Positions 6,506 through 15,097 of a stretch of DNA of 64,000 nt are shown here, one piece after another (position 1 is the stretch's first letter; the number at the start of each line of letters is the position of its first letter). The notes beneath the pieces were generated by a model that saw only the letters and a program-made list of their open reading frames with translations, did no database searches and was not told where the DNA came from. This DNA is from a virus, in IMG/VR virus record IMGVR_UViG_3300029258_001212, positions 1 to 64,000 of that record. The stretch is one strand, 5' to 3'. The position numbers and the translations under genes are program-made.

Positions 6506-8343
6506 GCAAGAAGTGGAGCGGCAAGCAAGCTGAGCCGAGCTGCCCGGAGTGCAGGGTTGAGCTCGAGATCGCCGGACACCTGGACTGGTGGCTGTGCCCC
6601 AAGTGCGGCAAGGAGTGGCGCCAGGCGGGTATGCGCCTTGAGGAGATCCCTCCGCCCCAAGATCACGGTGGCATCACTAGCTTGGCCGACATGGTTCACC
6701 GGGAGCTCTCCGCGGCCCTGAACAGCCCCGAGCTCCAGGCGGCCAGGGAGCACGTTGGCCTCAAGCCCACAGTGCCCGATGAGGAGATCTGGGAGGCGAT
6801 GAACGGGGCGCGCGAGCTGGTGGGCCTCGGGCCCATGGAAGGAATCGCCTACGATCCGCTCAAGGACACCGAAAGCCGATCACACTGCTACCCGGAGCAG
6901 TGCCCAGTGGGGTGTGGGACAACGCTGGCGCGGGTGAGCGAGCCGGGCAAGGAGATCGTGTGGAGGTGCCCGGAGTGTACCTGGAGCGGGACGGACCAGG
7001 ATCGCCTCGAGTACCTGGGCTCCGAGGTAGAGGACGCCGTGGTGGAGCGGCTACACCACAGCGGTGCCCAGGTCGAAACGGTGCGACTGAGCAGATCGGG
7101 CGCCCAGGTGCCTATCCAGGAGCACGGGTACTGCCCGGAGTGCGGCACTGGGATGAACCGCGACAAGTCCCCGCGCGGCTGGGAGTGCAAGTGCGGGTGG
7201 ACCGGCGGGACGCCGCTGGCTTACCAGGTGAGCTTCCCTGTGGACGGGGTGGATTTCGGCATGAAGTACGCACCACAGGAAGACAAAGAGATCCCGGTGG
7301 CGCGAGTGGGCCTCGGGGACGATGGCACCGTGACCCTCGAGGCCAGCAAGATGACCCTGGGAAGCCCGGACGGCGAGCCAGTGGTCAATGTGCCCCTCGC
7401 CATGGACGTAGCCCAGGCGGCGCGCGTGGCCCAGGGCGGCAAGGGTGGCCTGGTGGGCCACGTCGTCTTGGGTGACGGCGTTGTGCTCCCGGTGATCATC
7501 CCGGGTATGGAGCTGGGCATCATGTCGCCCATGACCCCATACACGCCGCTCCAGGCGAGCATCGTGAAGGTGCGGGACGATGGGGGCGCAGACGTGAACT
7601 GGGAGTCAGTGGACCACCTGGTGGGCTACGCCAAGGACCATGACACACTGGAGCTCCACACCCATTCGCGGGGCGGTGAACCCTTGTCCTTTGAGGATGT
7701 GAAGGATGTGGCTGTCCGCATCGTGGAGGAGATGGACCAGGCCACCCGGGACAAGCTCTACCTCACCCACGATGGCCAGCCGTGCCCAGGTACGTGCGTG
7801 ACGCTGGCCACCGAGCTCGAGGATGCCCGGGCCGAGCTCAGGGAAGCCAAGTCGGGCAAGGTGGACTGCCAGGTGTGCGGGGACAACGGCTCCAACGGGC
7901 TCTGTCCAGCGTGTGGCCGGTTCCAGACGCCGGACACGGCTGCCCAGGTGCGCGAGCGGCTGGTCAAGACTGTTGGCCGGCTGTACGAGGAGAACGGGCG
8001 CCTCCGGGATCAGCTCTACCCACCACCCGGAAAGCCGGTGCTGGACGGCGAGCTGGACCCGTACACCCTGGTGGACAGCGTGCTACGGAACGGCTGCCCG
8101 GAGTGCGGCAAGCCGGTGATGATAGAGGCCCAGGTGCCGGAGGGTGGCATTGACTTCGCCTGGGCATTCACGTGCGCGGGCCTGGGGCGCGGGATCGGAA
8201 CGTGCGGCTGGTGGGCCATCAGCGTGGTGAGCCTGGCGGACGCGGCAAGGGTGGCTCTCCGCCACCCGGCGGCAACCAAGGAGGACAGCGATGATCAAGC
8301 AGGCGACGAGCATCATGATGCGCCTGGCCCAGATTCAGATTGA
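6502..8343 (+). CDS. 613-aa protein with about five zinc ribbons
   Basis: This is by far the largest gene of the first 18 kb. Zinc sites are spread along it: CPECRVEL with CPKCGKEW (residues 14-35), a second pair around CPVGCGTT and CPECTW, a third around CPECGTGM and CKCGW, a fourth around CQVCGDNG and CPACGR, and a fifth around CPECGKPV and GTCGWW near the C-terminus. Between the third and fourth lies a roughly 200-residue beta-rich segment without Cys pairs. The C-terminal 20 residues are acidic. The arrangement suggests a modular binding scaffold for nucleic acid or protein. No enzyme motif is seen. Confidence 0.75.
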   Translation: MSKKWSGKQAEPSCPECRVELEIAGHLDWWLCPKCGKEWRQAGMRLEEIPPPQDHGGITSLADMVHRELSAALNSPELQAAREHVGLKPTVPDEEIWEAMNGARELVGLGPMEGIAYDPLKDTESRSHCYPEQCPVGCGTTLARVSEPGKEIVWRCPECTWSGTDQDRLEYLGSEVEDAVVERLHHSGAQVETVRLSRSGAQVPIQEHGYCPECGTGMNRDKSPRGWECKCGWTGGTPLAYQVSFPVDGVDFGMKYAPQEDKEIPVARVGLGDDGTVTLEASKMTLGSPDGEPVVNVPLAMDVAQAARVAQGGKGGLVGHVVLGDGVVLPVIIPGMELGIMSPMTPYTPLQASIVKVRDDGGADVNWESVDHLVGYAKDHDTLELHTHSRGGEPLSFEDVKDVAVRIVEEMDQATRDKLYLTHDGQPCPGTCVTLATELEDARAELREAKSGKVDCQVCGDNGSNGLCPACGRFQTPDTAAQVRERLVKTVGRLYEENGRLRDQLYPPPGKPVLDGELDPYTLVDSVLRNGCPECGKPVMIEAQVPEGGIDFAWAFTCAGLGRGIGTCGWWAISVVSLADAARVALRHPAATKEDSDDQAGDEHHDAPGPDSD

Positions 8344-8719
8344 GCTCATGGAGCTCTCACAGGACTACGCGCGGGACGGATCGAAGCATGGCTCCGAGGC
8401 GTGCGACACGGCTCGGCTGCACGTGAACGAGGCCCAGAGGACGATCCACATGAACCTCAAGCCCCCTGGGTTCCCAAAGCTCTCCACGCTGCCCAGCGTG
8501 GGCGATCCGTATCGGTTCCAGGCGCCGTGGCACACGGGCTACTTCGAGGGGCCGGAGAGCCCTTGCTCATGCCGCGGGATTGTTCACACGACTCCATCGG
8601 TGCAGTCCCAAGAAGTCCAGGTGCAGTGTGGGGCCTGCGGTGGTCGATGGACTTGGAATTCCGATGAGCATAGGTGGTATGTAGACTTGGCGATCATCGA
8701 AACATGGCCGGAGGAGTAG
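8291..8719 (+). CDS. Protein with N-terminal helix and zinc site
   Basis: This 142-aa protein starts at ATG 8291, which has a good GGAGG site eight bases upstream but overlaps the previous gene by 53 bases. Later in-frame ATGs near 8315 would shorten the overlap. The N-terminus is helical. The second half has CSCRG and CGACGGRWTW, a likely zinc ribbon. Confidence 0.6.
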   Translation: MIKQATSIMMRLAQIQIELMELSQDYARDGSKHGSEACDTARLHVNEAQRTIHMNLKPPGFPKLSTLPSVGDPYRFQAPWHTGYFEGPESPCSCRGIVHTTPSVQSQEVQVQCGACGGRWTWNSDEHRWYVDLAIIETWPEE

Positions 8720-8721
8720 TG

Positions 8722-9150
8722 ATGGGACGCAAAGGAAGCAAGACACACAAGTGGACTGACGATGAGCTGAAGCTCCTGCTGGAGACGGTGCAGGAGGCTA
8801 CGCCGATGCTGGAGCACTACCAGCGCCAGGGCTACACGCAGGTGGACTGGTGGGCCTCGGTGAGCGGGATGCTGTTCCAGAGGGGTGGCCCTGTGGTGAC
8901 GGGCAAGGCGTGTGCTCGACAGTTCGAGCTATGGATGGAGAAGCAGGGACCTGAGCCGTTTGAGCCTTCTCCGGAAGAGGAGGACGTGGATAAGTGGACG
9001 CAGATCGCCGTGATGGTGGACGACTATGAACAGGGTCTACTGGAGTCACTGGATGAGCGGTTGGAGCACGTCGAGCGCGGGCTCAAGTATGTGGCGCGAG
9101 TGGTGGACGCGGTGGCCCGGGATCTCGGTGTGAAGGAGTCATGGGAATGA
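8722..9150 (+). CDS. Myb/SANT-like DNA-binding protein
   Basis: This 142-aa protein begins with HKWTDDELKLLLETV, then VDWWASVSGML and CARQFELWMEKQ. The spacing of the tryptophans and helices looks like a Myb/SANT domain (W-T-D-E-E-L, W-x-x-V/I, then a C-A-R-Q-F-E-L-W recognition helix). The rest is acidic, then a helical coiled-coil-like tail. Such domains bind DNA, so a regulatory role is possible. This is motif-level recognition only. Confidence 0.7.
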   Translation: MGRKGSKTHKWTDDELKLLLETVQEATPMLEHYQRQGYTQVDWWASVSGMLFQRGGPVVTGKACARQFELWMEKQGPEPFEPSPEEEDVDKWTQIAVMVDDYEQGLLESLDERLEHVERGLKYVARVVDAVARDLGVKESWE

Positions 9151-9419
9151 TGATGACTTTTGATGAGTACCGGATCAAGTATCCGCATCTAACGAGACCA
9201 GTGGCGCAGAACCTACTCCGCGCTCCAGCATGGCAGCCGACTTGCCCGCAGTGTGGAGCCAGTGCAGAGTGGACGGCTGCACAGGACCTGATTGTGCGTT
9301 GCACGGTTTGTCCACACTGGGCACTTGGGGTGTATCCAGAAGACGGCGGCCACGAGCACATGGAAAAAAGATGGCGGCGAACAGGCGGTGACAATGCACA
9401 AAAAAGACTGGAAAGATGA
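9141..9419 (+). CDS. Zinc-ribbon protein
   Basis: This 92-aa protein starts at ATG 9141 with AAGGAG five bases upstream; ATG 9147 is an alternative. CPQCGASAEW and CTVCPHWALG form the ribbon at about residues 35-58. The C-terminus is basic. Codon use here and in the next two genes looks less GC-biased than in neighbours. Confidence 0.65.
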   Translation: MGMMMTFDEYRIKYPHLTRPVAQNLLRAPAWQPTCPQCGASAEWTAAQDLIVRCTVCPHWALGVYPEDGGHEHMEKRWRRTGGDNAQKRLER

Positions 9420-9660
9420 TGCATGGGTAATCGCACACATGCGCCAGTGGAGGGCGGCTGGCCTGTTCGATTGGCCCAGTGAAGCGTGCGGGGTGGAACA
9501 ACACAAGCGATTCGTGGAGTGGTGCTATAGGCATGGCCATGTGCCCACCGATGACCCAGAGGGTGTTGCCCATGAGTATGCCGACGCCCTGGAGCGAGGT
9601 GATGTTCCCATGTTCTGGGGAATCAGTAAAAATGGATTCCTAGTGAGGGTGCCGGAATGA
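9394..9660 (+). CDS. Small unknown protein
   Basis: This 88-aa protein starts at ATG 9394, overlapping the previous gene by 26 bases. It is rich in Trp and His (DDAWVIAHMRQWRAAGLFDW). A central helical region is followed by a short beta tail. Two lone Cys only. No family recognised. Confidence 0.55.
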   Translation: MHKKDWKDDAWVIAHMRQWRAAGLFDWPSEACGVEQHKRFVEWCYRHGHVPTDDPEGVAHEYADALERGDVPMFWGISKNGFLVRVPE

Positions 9661-10148
9661 AACAAACCAAAACGAATGCCCATCCAATAAATGGCGAACG
9701 ATGCCAGGTGTGTCCGGATTGCGGGGGGAACAAGCGTCTTCCGTGTGAGTGTGTGCCGCGCGATGTTCCCGTGGAAGAGATGGTGAGTGACCCCGGGTGT
9801 CAGGTTTGCGGAGGGGAAGGCGACAATTGGTGTGCAAGGTGCGCTGGGACTGGTGCGGTTTTGTGTGATCAAGATGAGATCACTATTGATGAAGATCTGC
9901 TCAGGGAACAGATTGCCGCAATCAAGATCCCCGGCCTGGATGTGATGGAAAAAGACGTGGCCGATCCGGTGGACGTGGAGAAGTACATCCGCGAGCTCCC
10001 CATGGACTCCCTGAGCGACCGGGAGCGGACCCTGGTGGCCGGCAACATCCGCGGGTTCGCCATGGAGGTGCGCCAGGCGTGCAAGGACAACGGGCCCGGG
10101 AATCTTGAGCCGTGTCCTGAGTGCGGAAGGAGCTGCACCTGCCCATGA
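9657..10148 (+). CDS. DnaJ-type zinc-finger-like protein
   Basis: This 163-aa protein has repeated CxxCxGxG-like motifs: CPDCGGNKRLPCEC, CQVCGGEG and CARCAGTG in the first 70 residues, as in the DnaJ Cys-rich domain. A helical middle follows, then a last CPECGRSCTC at the C-terminus. No J-domain is present, so it is not a DnaJ co-chaperone. It may bind unfolded protein or nucleic acid. Confidence 0.65.
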   Translation: MKQTKTNAHPINGERCQVCPDCGGNKRLPCECVPRDVPVEEMVSDPGCQVCGGEGDNWCARCAGTGAVLCDQDEITIDEDLLREQIAAIKIPGLDVMEKDVADPVDVEKYIRELPMDSLSDRERTLVAGNIRGFAMEVRQACKDNGPGNLEPCPECGRSCTCP

Positions 10149-10444
10149 AAACCATTTTCTGCTACCAGTGCGACAAGAACACGATCCACCTCGCTGCAAG
10201 CCTGGCTTTCATGCGGACAACCAACGTGCGGGACAACAACGGGCGCCCACGGTGGGACCGGGGCGGCCCGAGCTGGGTGTGCGCGGGGTGTGGTGGCGTG
10301 ATTCCGGCCTTGCCAGCAGAGCAAGCCGAGTGGATCAAGGATTGGTTCCTGGACCCAACAGGGGTGGACTCTTGGGGCAAGCTCCGGGAGCCCATGCCGC
10401 GGTTGAGGGAGCGCCCCGAACGCCACAAGGACAAGGAACCATGA
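10145..10444 (+). CDS. Zinc-ribbon protein
   Basis: This 99-aa protein has FCYQCDKNT at the N-terminus and VCAGCGGVI at about residues 46-54, forming one ribbon. The segment between is basic and beta-rich. A charged helical tail ends the protein. ATGA overlap on both sides. Confidence 0.65.
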   Translation: MKTIFCYQCDKNTIHLAASLAFMRTTNVRDNNGRPRWDRGGPSWVCAGCGGVIPALPAEQAEWIKDWFLDPTGVDSWGKLREPMPRLRERPERHKDKEP

Positions 10445-10833
10445 AGCGGCTCTGGTACATCGCCCACCAGGTGGGCGCGCAAACCCATGCGGGTGTGCAG
10501 GTGAACCTGAAGTCCGTGCTGGCCTACCAGCGCGAATTCGTGCGCTCTGGTGTCCATGCCGTGGCCCCTTGGTACGCCATGGCGGCGGGACTGAATGACC
10601 ACGATCCAGAAGACCGTGAGGTGTCTCTGGCCATCGGGCGGCGCTTGGTGGGCCTGTTCGGTGGCGTGATAGCCGTGGGGCCGAAGTGGTCCACCGGTAT
10701 GCGCGGCGAGGTGGACACGGCCTTGGCCAAGGGGCTCCCGGTGCTGGACCTGGTGGGCCTGAGCCCCAAGGACGCGGCGGACCACTTGGTGTTGGAGATC
10801 AGCTTGGTTGAGCCAGACGGAGGGAGCCAATGA
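10441..10833 (+). CDS. DUF4406 / nucleoside deoxyribosyltransferase-like protein
   Basis: This 130-aa protein has the Rossmann-like layout of DUF4406 and nucleoside 2-deoxyribosyltransferases: a first strand (LWYIAHQV), a helix with NLKSVLAYQREF, a strand ending AVAPWYAM, a helix, then FGGVIAVGPKWSTGMRGEVDTALAKGLPVLDL. The MRGEVDTA segment sits where the catalytic Glu helix lies in the family. It probably handles nucleosides or nucleotides. Good fold-level match; substrate unknown. Confidence 0.7.
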   Translation: MKRLWYIAHQVGAQTHAGVQVNLKSVLAYQREFVRSGVHAVAPWYAMAAGLNDHDPEDREVSLAIGRRLVGLFGGVIAVGPKWSTGMRGEVDTALAKGLPVLDLVGLSPKDAADHLVLEISLVEPDGGSQ

Positions 10834-11156
10834 GCAGAACAAGCGGAGCGGACCTGATCGCGGCGGAGCGCCAGCGCCAGGTGACTGCGGAGAACTGGAC
10901 CCCAGAGCACGATGACCGTCACCGGGGCGGACAGCTTGCCATGGCGGCCATCGCCTACGTGGCCAAGGCGGTTGGGGTGGAGGTGCGGGAGGTTCACCTG
11001 GGGCCGATGCGTCACATTTTCACCCAGGTGTGGCCGTGGGGCGACAAGTGGGACAAGCGGGAGAAGCACAGCGCGATGCGGTGCCTGGTGATCGGCGGGG
11101 CACTGATCGCAGCCGAGATTGACCGGCGTATTCGGGCCGGGGAAGGCGAGTCATGA
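10830..11156 (+). CDS. Conserved phage protein (ERQRQ/HDD family)
   Basis: This 108-aa protein has the pattern IAAERQRQVTAENWTPEHDD near the N-terminus, LAMAAIAY, then WPWGDKWDKR and ALIAAEIDRR at the C-terminus. This pattern is common in small phage proteins of unknown function. The conserved Glu, Asp and His residues resemble all-alpha MazG-like folds, but this is inference. Confidence 0.75.
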   Translation: MSRTSGADLIAAERQRQVTAENWTPEHDDRHRGGQLAMAAIAYVAKAVGVEVREVHLGPMRHIFTQVWPWGDKWDKREKHSAMRCLVIGGALIAAEIDRRIRAGEGES

Positions 11157-11368
11157 GCAACGCAACCGAGATGAAGGTGGGACAGATCTGGGAAAACAAC
11201 GATCACAGGGATCACATTCGACTGAAGCGGGTGGTCCGGGTGGAGGGCACGCGAGCCTATATCACCCCCGTGGACGGTGGCCGGATGGTCCAGGTGGACT
11301 GCGAGAAATTTCTCGGGCGCCAGGGGACCAGGAGCGGCTACACGTTGGTGGGGGAATTCGATGAGTAA
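11153..11368 (+). CDS. Small beta-rich protein
   Basis: This 71-aa protein is mostly beta-strands (MKVGQIWENND, IRLKRVVRVEGTRAYITPV) and looks like a small SH3-like barrel. Such phage proteins are common and have no known role. ATGA overlaps on both sides. Confidence 0.6.
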   Translation: MSNATEMKVGQIWENNDHRDHIRLKRVVRVEGTRAYITPVDGGRMVQVDCEKFLGRQGTRSGYTLVGEFDE

Positions 11369-11621
11369 GGCAACCGAGATGCTGGCCGTAGAGGACGTGG
11401 TGGACGCTTTCCTGGACGGGATGCGCCGCGAGATCACCGAGTGGCTCCACACCGAGGCCGTGAACCAAGGGGACCTGATGCGAGAGCTTGGAAACCTCAA
11501 GCTGACGGTCATGTTTCGGCTGTGGGCCGGGGGATTCATGAACACGGTGCTCCTGTCCGACCGAACGGAGACCGTCTACTTGCACAAGGAGTATCCGCCG
11601 GAGACGGGTGGGAAGGAGTGA
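11361..11621 (+). CDS. Small helical protein
   Basis: This 86-aa protein starts at ATG 11361. Mostly helical and acidic (VEDVVDAFLDGMRREITEWL), with a short beta tail. No recognised motif. Confidence 0.6.
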   Translation: MSKATEMLAVEDVVDAFLDGMRREITEWLHTEAVNQGDLMRELGNLKLTVMFRLWAGGFMNTVLLSDRTETVYLHKEYPPETGGKE

Positions 11622-11625
11622 GGCG

Positions 11626-11862
11626 ATGGACCGTCCGAGCTGGCCACTGTGGCCCGGGGCGATGAACGCGCCCCAGTGGGAGAAGCGGGAGACGACGTGG
11701 CACGGGCTCCGCCTAGAGCTCCTCAAGGACTACATCGGGTTCAACGTGAGTGTCTACCGTGGCCAGGAGCGGATCTACTTCGGCCACGGGATGAACATCC
11801 GGAGCGCGAAGTACCAAGCGGAGGGCGCGGCCAGGGATGCCCTCGAGGAAGGCAAGCCATGA
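11626..11862 (+). CDS. Small unknown protein
   Basis: This 78-aa protein starts at ATG 11626, with GGAAGGAG about nine bases upstream. The N-terminus is Trp/Pro-rich (PSWPLWPGAMNAPQW) and the C-terminus is beta-alpha (GFNVSVYRGQERIYFG). No family recognised. Confidence 0.55.
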   Translation: MDRPSWPLWPGAMNAPQWEKRETTWHGLRLELLKDYIGFNVSVYRGQERIYFGHGMNIRSAKYQAEGAARDALEEGKP

Positions 11863-12311
11863 GCGATCACAAGTGGACCGGACACCAGGGCAAGCCGTTG
11901 CCGAGCTCTCTTCGTGGGTTCAACTGGCTGGCTCCAGACAGCGCCCTGATGGCGCCAGGGGATGCGTGCTACGTCACAAAGATGGACCGCGTGGAAGCCA
12001 TGACGGCAAGCGGTGAGATCGTGCCAGTGGTGAGCGGCCAGGTGTGGAGCAGACACAAGAAGCGTTGCGGCGGCCAGGACGTGGTGGAGATCTGCTACGA
12101 CCGGGACACCGGGGAGCTACTCGCTACTGGGAGAGAGGCCAGCGACTACTACCTGAGACACGCCAGGGCGGCGAAGGAGCGGGGGCAGATCATTGCCTAC
12201 GCCAGCGGGGAGACGGACGGGTGGGACGCCATGCGGCTCCTCGAGGATCCGGACTACCGGGTGGCCTACGGCAGGTTCCGGCGCGGGACCGGAACGGGAG
12301 CGAAGCGATGA
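11859..12311 (+). CDS. Unknown protein
   Basis: This 150-aa protein has alternating beta and helical segments (EIVPVVSGQVWSRHKKRC, ASDYYLRHARAAKERG) and a basic C-terminus. One or two lone Cys only. No recognised domain. Confidence 0.6.
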   Translation: MSDHKWTGHQGKPLPSSLRGFNWLAPDSALMAPGDACYVTKMDRVEAMTASGEIVPVVSGQVWSRHKKRCGGQDVVEICYDRDTGELLATGREASDYYLRHARAAKERGQIIAYASGETDGWDAMRLLEDPDYRVAYGRFRRGTGTGAKR

Positions 12312-12679
12312 GCAACCGACCAAAGTGCGCGTTCACGGACTGCGACAACCCCGTGATGAAGGGCGAGACCACCGGGCGGCTCCTGTCCGTCTGCCGGGAG
12401 TGCTACGAGCGGGACCGGATGCTTGAATGGGAGCCATCTCGGGACACGCTGATCCTCTGCACGAAGCAGCGGGCCCATGGGGGCTATGCTCTGTGGTGGG
12501 GCCCGGAGGGCCGGGGCTACTACGCAGAACTCGAGGCGGCGGGGCGCTACACCATGGAGGAGGCGGAGTGGATCTGCCGCGGGATCGATGCCCACCCGGT
12601 TCCGCTTCGAGAGGCTATGGCCACGGCGGTGACCGTGGCCGACTACCCGATGCCACGCCAGGAAGGGAGCAACCGATAA
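12308..12679 (+). CDS. Zinc-finger protein
   Basis: This 123-aa protein opens with CAFTDCDNPV and VCRECYER, a four-Cys site in the first 35 residues. A mixed region follows (ILCTKQRAHGGYALWWG), then a helix (MEEAEWICRGI). Function unknown. Confidence 0.6.
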   Translation: MSNRPKCAFTDCDNPVMKGETTGRLLSVCRECYERDRMLEWEPSRDTLILCTKQRAHGGYALWWGPEGRGYYAELEAAGRYTMEEAEWICRGIDAHPVPLREAMATAVTVADYPMPRQEGSNR

Positions 12680-13119
12680 TGGCGATCAAGATGGTAGTGG
12701 TTTGCGACGTGTGCGGGGACGTGGGATGGAGCCAGGTGGTGACCCCGGGCCATCCGAGCCGGGCCTACGCGGCGGCCAGGGAGGCCATGGCCCTCGAGAT
12801 GAACGGCCGGCGCTGGGAGGTGGTGGACGGAAAGCTCTGTTGCTCCATCCGGTGCCGGCACGAAGCCCGGGAGCCACCCAGGTGCTCCTGCGAGCGGCCA
12901 GTGAACCCGGCGAACGACCGGCGCGGAGATGGACCCAAGTGCCTGGTGTGCGGCGGGGACATGCGGCCCCGGCTGGCCCGGGTGAAGCTGGTGGACAACA
13001 CGCTCCCAGTCGGCCACCAGAGCGAGACCAGGCGGGAAGCCTGGAAGCGGCTTCAGGAGGCCGAGCGGCTCTACAGGGCGGCCGTGGAGCGCAGCGAGGA
13101 GGCGAAGCATGGAGCGTGA
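12679..13119 (+). CDS. Double zinc-finger protein
   Basis: This 146-aa protein overlaps the previous stop by one base (TAATG). Zinc site 1 is CDVCGDVGW with CCSIRC, an arrangement seen in small zinc fingers that end in CxxxC. Site 2 is CSCERP with CLVCGGDM. The C-terminus is a charged helix (RREAWKRLQEAERLY). Confidence 0.65.
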   Translation: MAIKMVVVCDVCGDVGWSQVVTPGHPSRAYAAAREAMALEMNGRRWEVVDGKLCCSIRCRHEAREPPRCSCERPVNPANDRRGDGPKCLVCGGDMRPRLARVKLVDNTLPVGHQSETRREAWKRLQEAERLYRAAVERSEEAKHGA

Positions 13120-13528
13120 CAACCGAGTCCAGGAGCTCCTCGAGTCCATGCGAGGGAAGCCTTTGAACGGCATGTGCCGGGCGTGCTTCCTGGCCAATCC
13201 GGCCGTGGTGGAAGGAGATCCCCCCGTGGCCAGGTGGGAGCCCGGGGGCCAGCGGTGCCCGAGCTGCGGGGCCGAAGGGACACTCCACAGTGTGGCGGAC
13301 CCCACCTGGGAGTCCCCCACCAGCAAGATCATCCGGGAGTGCTTTACCGTCCAGCCCATGGCGGCCCCGGTGGACGGCGTGTTCTTCTACGAGCACAGGG
13401 AGCCAGAAGTCTGGGAGGATTGCATCCGGTGTCACGCCGTCAAGTCTGTAGATCCAATGACGAATCAGTGCCTCAAGTGCCTGAGACGAGACCCGAACAT
13501 GAAGGGTGGAACCGATGGGGCGAAGTAG
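13109..13528 (+). CDS. Multi zinc-ribbon protein
   Basis: This 139-aa protein has MCRACFLAN and RCPSCGAEG (residues about 22-55), then CIRCHAVKSVD and CLKCLRRD near the C-terminus, two zinc ribbons. The N-terminus begins RVQELLESMRG, reminiscent of the leader motif of the internal proteins, but no protease site follows, so it is not counted among them. Confidence 0.65.
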   Translation: MERDNRVQELLESMRGKPLNGMCRACFLANPAVVEGDPPVARWEPGGQRCPSCGAEGTLHSVADPTWESPTSKIIRECFTVQPMAAPVDGVFFYEHREPEVWEDCIRCHAVKSVDPMTNQCLKCLRRDPNMKGGTDGAK

Positions 13529-13844
13529 CGGACCAGGGAGCCCTCTGAGCTTCAGGTGCTGGAAGTGCCGGCGGATGGCGGCGCGGTCCGGGAGAATCCC
13601 CGACTACCGCGGGCTGTACTCGGATGCGCGGGATAAAGGCTGGGCTGGCCGGGTGCTCCTCACCGGGAAGACTAGGCCCAACCCACCCAAGAAACATCAC
13701 GCGCGGGGAGCCCGAAGCAGCGAGCTACAGCGCGAGTACGTGTGCCTGGACTGCCAGCACGTCGGGTGGAGCGCCCACATCGACCTGGCCGGGGAGGCTA
13801 TGGCGCGGGGCGGCGCGCCAGGCGGACAGGGCAAGGAGCCATGA
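13515..13844 (+). CDS. Zinc-ribbon protein
   Basis: This 109-aa protein has RCWKCRRMA at about residues 14-22 and VCLDCQHVGW at about 76-85. The segment between is basic (KTRPNPPKKHHARG) and would make a long loop. ATGA overlap with the next gene. Confidence 0.65.
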   Translation: MGRSSGPGSPLSFRCWKCRRMAARSGRIPDYRGLYSDARDKGWAGRVLLTGKTRPNPPKKHHARGARSSELQREYVCLDCQHVGWSAHIDLAGEAMARGGAPGGQGKEP

Positions 13845-14347
13845 TGAGGTACAACAGCCGAGAGGCGATTCCGAACATGGGAGTGACGGCGATGGATGCG
13901 AGGGTTGAGTGTGATTGGTGCAGCGCCTTCGTGTTGGGGGACCACGCTCCAGATGACTGGGAGGTGATACCGCCAACGCCGGGCGATTCGCTGCTCGGCA
14001 TCGCGAGCTCCCCAGGCGGCCACAAGTGCCCTGCGTGTATCAAGGCGAGCGCCGAGCGAGAGGTGCTGTCCGCTGCGAAGATGTACCCCTACGGGAGCGA
14101 ACTGGAACTCACCAAGGACGTGCGATGCGTCTACAGCGGGGGCGGCCTATCAGCAACTCCGGAGCGCCCCATCCGCGTCCAGACTTCGATGCGTGGGGTC
14201 AACCTGCGTGACGGGACGGCCTACCTGGAGTGGGTAGGCTTCACGTTCGGTGTGAAGCTCCTCGAGCTGTTCACCGGCGGGGTGATGGAGGTAGACCCAG
14301 ACGACCCAAGCAAGCTCACCGAGCTCAAGCTGGCGCCCAAGGAGTAG
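13841..14347 (+). CDS. Protein with N-terminal zinc site
   Basis: This 168-aa protein has CDWCSAFV and KCPACIKA, about 40 residues apart in the first 70 residues. The remaining 100 residues are beta-rich (IRVQTSMRGVNL, AYLEWVGFTFGVKLL). No family recognised. Confidence 0.65.
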   Translation: MMRYNSREAIPNMGVTAMDARVECDWCSAFVLGDHAPDDWEVIPPTPGDSLLGIASSPGGHKCPACIKASAEREVLSAAKMYPYGSELELTKDVRCVYSGGGLSATPERPIRVQTSMRGVNLRDGTAYLEWVGFTFGVKLLELFTGGVMEVDPDDPSKLTELKLAPKE

Positions 14348-14351
14348 ACCC

Positions 14352-14753
14352 ATGGACTGGAGAACCGAACAGCACCAGCACCTGATGGCGGCATTCAAGC
14401 GGCTCCAGGAGGACCACCCAGCGTTCCACATGGAGCTCAAGGTGCGCCTCAAGTCCGAGTACGCAGACCCAAGGCCATCGGGGCCAGACGAGAGGGATGC
14501 GGTGTTCCGTGTCCTGGGGCATGAGCGGCGCGGTGGGCGCATCAGGGTGCGAGTGCCAGACCAGAGCCGCATTGACCAGGTGGGCCTAGTCTACATGCGG
14601 TTCTATGATGGCTGGCGAACCAGGGACCACGTGCGGATCGATGGTATCGGAGACAAGGATGGGGTCTACCGGGTGTTGGGAGCTGGGCCTCACGACGAAC
14701 TTCTACTCGAGGCCATTGACTCCACCGAGCCCACCCATGGGGACACCCCATGA
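14352..14753 (+). CDS. Unknown alpha/beta protein
   Basis: This 133-aa protein has a helical N-terminus (TEQHQHLMAAFKRLQED) followed by beta-strands (RIRVRVPD, VGLVYMRFYDGWRTRDHVRI). No Cys. The start is chosen at ATG 14352, four bases after the previous stop. Confidence 0.6.
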   Translation: MDWRTEQHQHLMAAFKRLQEDHPAFHMELKVRLKSEYADPRPSGPDERDAVFRVLGHERRGGRIRVRVPDQSRIDQVGLVYMRFYDGWRTRDHVRIDGIGDKDGVYRVLGAGPHDELLLEAIDSTEPTHGDTP

Positions 14754-15094
14754 GCAACCCTGACTACAGCCAGGAGACGTGCCTCGGGTGCGTCCACTAC
14801 AGCCCCGCCTGGCCCGAGTGGGCCCGGGCGCGGGTGGACAATCAACTATACCAGCCGTGCCAGGCGCCCCTTCCAGAGCGCCCCAGCACAGACCTGGAAG
14901 ACGAGGCGTTCGATGAGGCCATGGTGGCCTGGGATGACCAGGTGGAGGCCATCAGCGGGGCAGGCCCGGGCTACAAGTGCGACCGGTTCCAGCCTACCCT
15001 CGAGTGCCGTGCGGTCCGGGCATCAGAAGAACGGAACGAAGCCCTCGCCGGGATCCAATGGGAACTCCAGGTCCGGCGTGAAGAGTACAGGTGA
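14750..15094 (+). CDS. Cys-containing acidic protein
   Basis: This 114-aa protein has CLGCVHYSP near the N-terminus and further Cys at QPCQAP, YKCDRF and LECRAV, possibly a single zinc site. The C-terminus is helical and charged. Unknown. Confidence 0.6.
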   Translation: MSNPDYSQETCLGCVHYSPAWPEWARARVDNQLYQPCQAPLPERPSTDLEDEAFDEAMVAWDDQVEAISGAGPGYKCDRFQPTLECRAVRASEERNEALAGIQWELQVRREEYR

Positions 15095-15097
15095 ACC

